Shown here: piece by piece, positions 56,239 to 64,000 of the stretch
Layout of the letters: every line of letters starts with the position of its first letter
How positions within the stretch are numbered: the stretch's first letter is position 1
Assembly: GCF_022810765.1 (NCBI RefSeq)
Contig: NZ_CP094494.1
Location: 1,860,001 to 1,924,000, forward strand
Source of the DNA: Winogradskyella sp. MH6
GTDB lineage: Bacteria > Bacteroidota > Bacteroidia > Flavobacteriales > Flavobacteriaceae
Direction: 5' to 3'
DNA: 64,000 nt
The notes under the pieces: generated by a model
The model's input: only the letters and a program-made list of their open reading frames with translations
Told to the model about the DNA's origin: nothing
Database searches by the model: none
Program-made: the position numbers and the translations under genes

Positions 56239-56316
56239 CTAAATTAAAGGAAATTCTAGAAGTTGAGTGGGTAGTTGGACTAACTACTAACTACTATATA
56301 CTAACTACTAGTATAT

Positions 56317-56391
<75 letters not shown>

Positions 56392-56405
56392 AAGACCGAG
56401 AGGTT

Positions 56406-56427
56406 AAAAGTTCATTGACATATTGAA
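56406..56427 (+). promoter_or_regulatory. Pre-23S copy of the rrn leader box
   Basis: Second copy of the element at 54403-54424. Its 3' half is also the 5' strand of the 23S processing stem (56419-56432 pairs with 59362-59375). Confidence 0.6.
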
Positions 56428-56519
56428 AAAAGATACATGAAAATTAGATAGAAATATTTAATAAAATTAAATTATTGTAACGAGCAATAATTGTAACTCA
56501 TTAAAAAGACAAAAGTACA

Positions 56520-59326
<2,807 letters not shown>

Positions 59327-59409
59327 GTACGCCGCTCTTTTTATAAGTACAAATCATGTGACTTTTTTCAATATGTTATATTATACGGTTTAAACGACCG
59401 AAACAGTTT

Positions 59410-59514
59410 AAGGTGGTTATAGCGACGGGGCTCACCTCTTACCTTTCCGAACAGAGAAGTTAAGCCCGTTTGCGCCGATGGTACTACGTCTGTGGAAGAG
59501 TAGGTCGCCGCCTT
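59410..59514 (+). rRNA. 5S ribosomal RNA
   Basis: About 105 nt, with terminal helix AAGGTGG/CCGCCTT, the loop C region CTCTTACCTTTCCGAACAGA and GAAGTTAAGCCC. Last gene of the rrn operon. Confidence 0.93.
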
Positions 59515-59518
59515 TTTT

Positions 59519-59555
59519 GAAAACCCTTACCTATAATTGGTAAGGGTTTTTTGTT
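59519..59555 (+). terminator. rrn operon terminator
   Basis: AAAACCCTTACC, 7-nt loop, GGTAAGGGTTTTTTGTTTTT: a 12-bp stem with a long T-tract directly after 5S. Confidence 0.93.
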
Positions 59556-59625
59556 TTTATTTAGAAGCTATCCTTGAATTTATATTATTCTTATTTGTTA
59601 TATTCATGAGCTATATTACAGATGA

Positions 59626-62061
59626 ATGGATATTAATTTAGAACTTGAATTAGCTTGGAATTTTGTTAATAACACTAACAGAAATATTTTCTTAACAGGA
59701 AAAGCTGGGACAGGTAAAACAACCTTTCTTCATAAATTAAGAAAAGAGTCCTCAAAAAGAATGGTTGTTGTTGCACCCACAGGTGTCGCAGCTATTAATG
59801 CTAAAGGGGTTACAATTCATTCATTTTTTCAATTACCTTTTGGACCTATCTTACCAGATTCAAATTTAAATTCATCTTCAGGTTTTAAAAGAAAATTTAG
59901 TAAAACTAAAATTGATATTATTAAATCATTAGACTTATTAGTGATTGATGAAATTAGTATGGTTAGAGCTGATTTATTAGACGGTATAGATAAAACACTC
60001 CGTAGATATAAAAATAGACATAAAGTATTTGGTGGTGTTCAGGTGTTAATGATAGGTGATCTTCAGCAGTTGTCACCTGTAATAAACAATAACGAATGGG
60101 ATTTATTAAAAAACTATTATAAGAATTCATATTTCTTTAGTAGTAATAGTTATAAGGAATGTAATGCCATAACCATTGAACTTAAGCATATTTATAGACA
60201 GGATAATCCAACATTCATTAATATTTTAAATGAGATACGAAACAACACATTAAGTAAGCATTCTGCTGAACATTTAAATAAGCAATATCAACCTAATTTC
60301 GTACCTAAAGATGACGATGGTTATATATCACTTACAACTCATAATTCAAAAGCTAGAGATGCCAATCTAAAAGCTCTAAATGATTTAAAAGGTAAGGCAA
60401 GAACATATAAAGCAAAAATAGAGGGTAAATATCCTGAGCATTCATTTCCTAATAAAGAGGAATTAAAATTAAAAGTTGGTGCTCAAGTAATGTTTATTAA
60501 AAACGATAGTTCACCTGAAAAGCGATATTACAACGGTAAGATTGGTAAAGTAATATTGTTAGACAAGGATGAAGTAGTAGTGCATTGTCCAGATGATGAA
60601 TATAATATTGTAACGACATACGAGACTTGGGAAAATATAAAGTATAACATAGATGACAACACTAAATCTATAAATGAAGAAAAGATTGGTAGTTATTCCC
60701 AAATTCCTTTACGACTGGCTTGGTCAATAACCATCCACAAAAGTCAAGGTTTAACGTTTGAGAAGGCCATTATAGATGCGGAGGATGCTTTTGCACACGG
60801 CCAAACTTATGTGGCACTAAGCCGTTGCAAATCTTTAGAAGGGTTAATCCTTAAGAGTAAAATATCGGCCAGTCAAATTATAAGTGATTCTAATGTTTTG
60901 TCTTTTAATGAAGAAACTGAAGCAAATCAACCCAATGAAACTATCCTGTTAGAGTCCCAACAATCGTATCAATTAGAATTAATTTCTGAAATTTTTAATT
61001 TTTACGATTTCCTATTTCCTATTAATAGAATATTGGATGTTTATTACAAAAATAGAAATAGCATTGAAGGGCAAATAGAAGTTCCGTTGGCAGCTATTAA
61101 GAACACAGTAACAAACTTTCTAAAGGTTAGTAATAGTTTCAATAATCAATTAAAAGCCTTAGTTAATGATGCTGAACTTCCAGAAAAATCCCATAATATT
61201 CAAGAGCGTTTTACAAAAGGCATTGCGTATTTTATAGAAACTACAAAAGCCAATATTCAAAAACAGTTACAATCTTTTAGTTTCTCAACAGACAATAAAG
61301 CTTTAGATAAGGATATTACCAAACAGTTAGATACACTTGAAGAATTATTAACAACCAAGCTTTTGTATTTTGAAGGTTTGAAAAACGGATTTAATACTAT
61401 ATCATTTTTAAAACTTAGATCTGATGCTGTTTTTTTAACCAAGCAACAGCCAAAAAAACAACGTAAAACAGTTATTGAAGGCACACAAAATGTAAAGTTA
61501 TTTGAACTACTTAAAGCATTGCGTCATAATATAGCTTTACGAGAAGATGTTGCCCACTATCAGGTTTTTACTCAGAAGTCTTTGTACGCTATGTGCGAAT
61601 TGCTACCTACAATATCACAAGAACTCAAAGCTGTTCATGGTATGGGAAAGACTCGTGTAAAAAAGTATGGCGCTGAAATTATAGAAGTAATTACAGAATA
61701 TATCAATGATAATAACATAGAAGTTACTAACGCAGTTACTCTAGAAGATCAAAAGCCAAAACGTCAAAGAGGAGATTCTCAAAAAGAATCTCTAAAACTG
61801 TTTAAAGAAGGAAAAACCATTGAAGAAATAGCAAATCACAGAGAGTTAAATGAGAATACCATTTTTGGACATTTAGCTGGTTTTATTCCTTCAGGAAAAA
61901 TAAAGCTTACAGATTTAATGACTGAAGACTATTATTTAGAATTAAAAACTGAAATACCTAAAAAGACATTCGAAAACTTATCAGATCTAAAACATCAATT
62001 GGATGATAAATTTTCATATGCAGAAATACGCTTAGTACTCAATGAATTATCCGAAAACTAA
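59626..62061 (+). CDS. Pif1-like superfamily 1 helicase with HRDC and HTH domains
   Basis: An 811-residue DNA helicase. The ATPase core (about 5-430) has Walker A GKAGTGKT (25-32), VVAPTGVAAINAKGVTIHSF, Walker B DEIS (108-111), and the motif V/VI region TIHKSQGLTFEKAIID and YVALSRCKSLEGL. The middle (about 440-615) is helical and charged. An HRDC domain (about 625-705, YAMCELLPTISQELKAVHG) and a helix-turn-helix (about 720-790, GKTIEEIANHRELNENTIFG) follow, as in the C-terminal part of RecQ helicases. It probably unwinds DNA/RNA structures at replication or repair sites. ATG 59626 is taken; another ATG at 59622 is in a different frame. It starts 70 bp after the rrn terminator. Confidence 0.93.
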   Translation: MDINLELELAWNFVNNTNRNIFLTGKAGTGKTTFLHKLRKESSKRMVVVAPTGVAAINAKGVTIHSFFQLPFGPILPDSNLNSSSGFKRKFSKTKIDIIKSLDLLVIDEISMVRADLLDGIDKTLRRYKNRHKVFGGVQVLMIGDLQQLSPVINNNEWDLLKNYYKNSYFFSSNSYKECNAITIELKHIYRQDNPTFINILNEIRNNTLSKHSAEHLNKQYQPNFVPKDDDGYISLTTHNSKARDANLKALNDLKGKARTYKAKIEGKYPEHSFPNKEELKLKVGAQVMFIKNDSSPEKRYYNGKIGKVILLDKDEVVVHCPDDEYNIVTTYETWENIKYNIDDNTKSINEEKIGSYSQIPLRLAWSITIHKSQGLTFEKAIIDAEDAFAHGQTYVALSRCKSLEGLILKSKISASQIISDSNVLSFNEETEANQPNETILLESQQSYQLELISEIFNFYDFLFPINRILDVYYKNRNSIEGQIEVPLAAIKNTVTNFLKVSNSFNNQLKALVNDAELPEKSHNIQERFTKGIAYFIETTKANIQKQLQSFSFSTDNKALDKDITKQLDTLEELLTTKLLYFEGLKNGFNTISFLKLRSDAVFLTKQQPKKQRKTVIEGTQNVKLFELLKALRHNIALREDVAHYQVFTQKSLYAMCELLPTISQELKAVHGMGKTRVKKYGAEIIEVITEYINDNNIEVTNAVTLEDQKPKRQRGDSQKESLKLFKEGKTIEEIANHRELNENTIFGHLAGFIPSGKIKLTDLMTEDYYLELKTEIPKKTFENLSDLKHQLDDKFSYAEIRLVLNELSEN

Positions 62062-62094
62062 AAAGGCTTCAAAATAGTATTGAAGCCTTCTTTA
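62061..62094. terminator. Bidirectional terminator between the helicase and acyl-CoA dehydrogenase genes
   Basis: AAAAAGGCTTCAA, 7-nt loop, TTGAAGCCTTCTTT; serves the helicase (plus) and the convergent dehydrogenase (minus). Confidence 0.88.
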
Positions 62095-62110
62095 TATCAT
62101 GTAAACTAAA

Positions 62111-63253
62111 CTAATCTTTTAGAACACCTCTTGAGATTACAATTTTCTGAATTTCAGAAGTTCCTTCATAGATTTGAGTGATTTTTGCATCACGCATTAA
62201 TCGCTCTACATGGTATTCTTTTACAAAACCATTTCCACCATGTATTTGTACCGCTTCAACACTTTGTTCCATAGCAACCTTACTTGCATAAAGTTTAGCC
62301 ATAGCGCTAGACATATCGTAATTGTTACCTTGGTCTTTATCCCAAGCCGCTTTCATTACTAACATACGAGCAGCTTCAATTTCAGTTGCCATGTCGGCAA
62401 GTTTAAAAGCTATTGCTTGGTGATTAGAAATTTCTGTTCCAAACGCTTTACGTTCTTTACTATATTTTAAAGCTAACTCGTAAGCACCAGAAGCAATACC
62501 TAATGCTTGTGCAGCAATACCAATACGACCTCCAGAAAGTGTCTTCATGGCAAACTTAAAACCAAATCCATCTTCACCAATTCTATTTTCTTTAGGCACT
62601 TTTACATCATTAAACTGTAAAGTATGCGTATCACTACCTCTAATACCTAATTTATCCTCCTTAGGACCAATATCAAAACCAGGAGTTCCTTTTTCAACAA
62701 TAAATGCATTAATACCTCTATGTCCTTTTTCTCTGTCAGTTTGAGCAATTACAAGATAAACTTCAGCTCTTCCTCCATTTGTAATCCAGTTTTTGGTACC
62801 ATTAATAACGTAATGGTCTCCCATATCTATAGCTGTTGTTTTTTGAGAAGTAGCGTCACTACCAGCTTCAGGCTCACTTAAACAAAAAGCTCCAATACAT
62901 TCGCCGGTAGCAAGTTTTGTCAAATATTTTTGTTTTTGTTCTTCAGATCCATAAGCTTCAAGACCATAACAAACTAAAGAATTGTTAACTGAAACCATAA
63001 CCGAAGCAGAAGCATCTATTTTAGATAATTCTTCCATGATTAAGACATAAGAAATGGCATCCATACCACTACCACCATACTTTGGGTCTACCATGATACC
63101 CATAAATCCTAATTCGCCCATTTTTCGAACCAACTCGTCCGGAAATGTTTGTGCATTATCGCGTTCTATAACACCAGGAAGTAATTCTGTTTGAGCAAAA
63201 TCTCTCGCCGCATCACGAATCATTAAATGTTCTTCAGTTAAGCTAAAATCCAT
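62111..63253 (-). CDS. Acyl-CoA dehydrogenase
   Basis: A 380-residue FAD flavoprotein that introduces the alpha-beta double bond into acyl-CoA. Signature segments: GAFCLSEPEAGSDA (FAD/substrate), WITNGGRAEVYLV, and QIHGGNGFVKEYHVERLMRDA near the C-terminus. The catalytic base is the Glu of IYEGTSEIQ. The length and motifs fit short-chain or branched-chain (isovaleryl/2-methylbutyryl) members, which would suit the branched-chain cluster at 6-10.6 kb, but chain length cannot be read from sequence. A good TTG/TATCTTTG promoter lies upstream. Confidence 0.95.
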   Translation of the reverse strand: MDFSLTEEHLMIRDAARDFAQTELLPGVIERDNAQTFPDELVRKMGELGFMGIMVDPKYGGSGMDAISYVLIMEELSKIDASASVMVSVNNSLVCYGLEAYGSEEQKQKYLTKLATGECIGAFCLSEPEAGSDATSQKTTAIDMGDHYVINGTKNWITNGGRAEVYLVIAQTDREKGHRGINAFIVEKGTPGFDIGPKEDKLGIRGSDTHTLQFNDVKVPKENRIGEDGFGFKFAMKTLSGGRIGIAAQALGIASGAYELALKYSKERKAFGTEISNHQAIAFKLADMATEIEAARMLVMKAAWDKDQGNNYDMSSAMAKLYASKVAMEQSVEAVQIHGGNGFVKEYHVERLMRDAKITQIYEGTSEIQKIVISRGVLKD

Positions 63254-63290
63254 AAAGTAAAATAATTATTGATTTGTTAAAAAATTCATG

Positions 63291-63321
63291 CAAAGATAAC
63301 GCTTTCTTGCTGTTTTTTCAA
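63291..63321 (-). promoter_or_regulatory. Promoter of the acyl-CoA dehydrogenase gene
   Basis: Minus strand: TTG (63319-63321), 20-nt spacer, TATCTTTG (63291-63298): a full Bacteroidetes promoter, 37 bp upstream of the ATG. Confidence 0.75.
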
Positions 63322-63344
63322 TAAGTAATATTATTTTTACTAAT

Positions 63345-64000
63345 ATGATAAAAGCTGAATATAATGTTGTGGCAGTAATGTCTGGGACATCTTTAGATGG
63401 AATCGATATCATCTATGCAACATATAGCTACAAAAAGGATTGGAGCTTTAAAATTCTAAATGCTGAAACTCGGAAATATTCCAATCAATGGAAGCGTATT
63501 TTGAGTGAGCTAGTGAATAAATCACTGGAAGAATTAAAAGATATAGATATTGAATATTCTAAGTATTTAGCTAATGAAATTCAGGAATTTATAAGTCATT
63601 ATAGTATTAATGAAATAGATTTTATGTCTTCTCACGGACATACAGCATTGCATCAACCAGAGCATAAATTAACCTATCAGATAGGTAATCTTCAATTGTT
63701 AGCAGATACATTACAACAAAAGGTTATTTGCGATTATAGAGTGCAAGATGTTGAGTACGAAGGACAGGGAGCTCCATTAGTACCTATTGGTGATAGGTTA
63801 CTTTTCCATGATTATGATTATTGCTTGAATTTAGGTGGATTTGCCAATGTTTCTTTTGAAAAGAATGGAGAACGCATCGCTTTTGATATTTGCCCAGTTA
63901 ATATTATACTCAATTATTATGTTTCAAAACTTAATCAAGAATACGATGATCGTGGTAACTTAGCTTCTACAGGAAAGTTACACGATGAGTTATTGTATAA
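63345..64000 (+). CDS. anmK: Anhydro-N-acetylmuramic acid kinase, 5' part (cut by right edge)
   Basis: A sugar kinase that phosphorylates and opens 1,6-anhydroMurNAc during cell-wall recycling. The start ATG 63345 leads to MIKAEYNVVAVMSGTSLDGI; the MSGTSLDGID box is the AnmK ATP-binding signature. Further conserved segments are SHGHTAL, DYRVQDVEYEGQGAPLVPIG (the catalytic region) and LNLGGFANVSF. About 218 of roughly 360 residues are visible and the frame is open to the end of the window. Divergent from the acyl-CoA dehydrogenase gene. Confidence 0.93.
   Translation, partial: MIKAEYNVVAVMSGTSLDGIDIIYATYSYKKDWSFKILNAETRKYSNQWKRILSELVNKSLEELKDIDIEYSKYLANEIQEFISHYSINEIDFMSSHGHTALHQPEHKLTYQIGNLQLLADTLQQKVICDYRVQDVEYEGQGAPLVPIGDRLLFHDYDYCLNLGGFANVSFEKNGERIAFDICPVNIILNYYVSKLNQEYDDRGNLASTGKLHDELLY

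Overview
The window is AT-rich chromosomal DNA from a member of the Bacteroidetes, most likely a (marine) Flavobacteriaceae. The evidence is: C-terminal type IX secretion (T9SS) sorting domains on three exported proteins; a SusC/SusD outer-membrane pair; a PF14121-type putative porin; a fused alpha/beta E1 dehydrogenase; promoters of the Bacteroidetes TTG-(19-20 nt)-TAnnTTTG type; almost no Shine-Dalgarno signals; and an rrn operon whose 16S ends in the Bacteroidetes form GGCTGGAACACCTCC. No prophage, IS element or CRISPR array was found. The region reads as core chromosome with one recent local duplication.

Layout. (1) 1-6033: the distal half of a phenylacetate (paa) operon: paaI (cut by the left edge), an unrecognised secreted protein, paaJ, paaZ carrying an extra C-terminal DinB-like domain, an enoyl-CoA hydratase and paaY, with several 1-4 bp gene overlaps. 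(2) 6053-10653: a branched-chain 2-oxoacid dehydrogenase set (E2, branched-chain aminotransferase, fused E1), ended by a clear terminator. Short palindromic repeats lie in the gaps of both clusters. (3) 10.7-15.6 kb: a cold-shock protein, a SulP anion transporter, and a minus-strand operon of a 53-aa DUF5522 protein (missed by length filters), urocanase hutU and a DUF4136 lipoprotein. (4) 15.6-24.0 kb: a tiny HExxH membrane protein converging on two tandem giant T9SS surface proteins. Their C-terminal 544 residues and downstream DNA form a 1754-bp direct repeat, identical at one end and diverging toward the other. (5) 24-44 kb: housekeeping and envelope genes: PLP deaminase, LysM-glucosaminidase, hemL, Spy-like small proteins, a zinc metalloprotease lipoprotein, an FN3-diheme cytochrome, lysS, a DUF1573 protein, a membrane-tethered LuxR regulator, a YqaE/Pmp3 mini-protein, lipB, a KirBac channel, a nucleoid-associated protein, a large lipoprotein and rnhB.

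(6) 44.4-54.1 kb: SusC/RagA receptor, SusD/RagB lipoprotein, a small surface lipoprotein, then a subtilisin-like T9SS protease and a putative porin. This looks like a nutrient-uptake locus, perhaps for peptides. (7) 54.2-59.6 kb: a complete rrn operon (two tandem promoters, 16S, tRNA-Ile(GAT), tRNA-Ala(TGC), 23S, 5S, terminator) in which the long processing stems flanking 16S and 23S can be read directly. (8) 59.6-64.0 kb: a Pif1-like helicase with HRDC and HTH domains, an acyl-CoA dehydrogenase with a good promoter, and the 5' part of anmK running off the right edge.

How the genes work together. The paa cluster feeds ring-opened phenylacetyl-CoA products to beta-oxidation, and the E1/E2/aminotransferase set degrades Leu/Ile/Val or makes branched acyl-CoA primers. 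HutU, the acyl-CoA dehydrogenase, SusCD, the exported protease and the T9SS proteins fit a heterotroph living on protein-rich organic matter. The most notable observations are the duplicated T9SS cassette with its terminator lying inside a neighbouring gene, the PaaZ-DinB fusion, the DUF5522-hutU coupling and the miniature HExxH protein.
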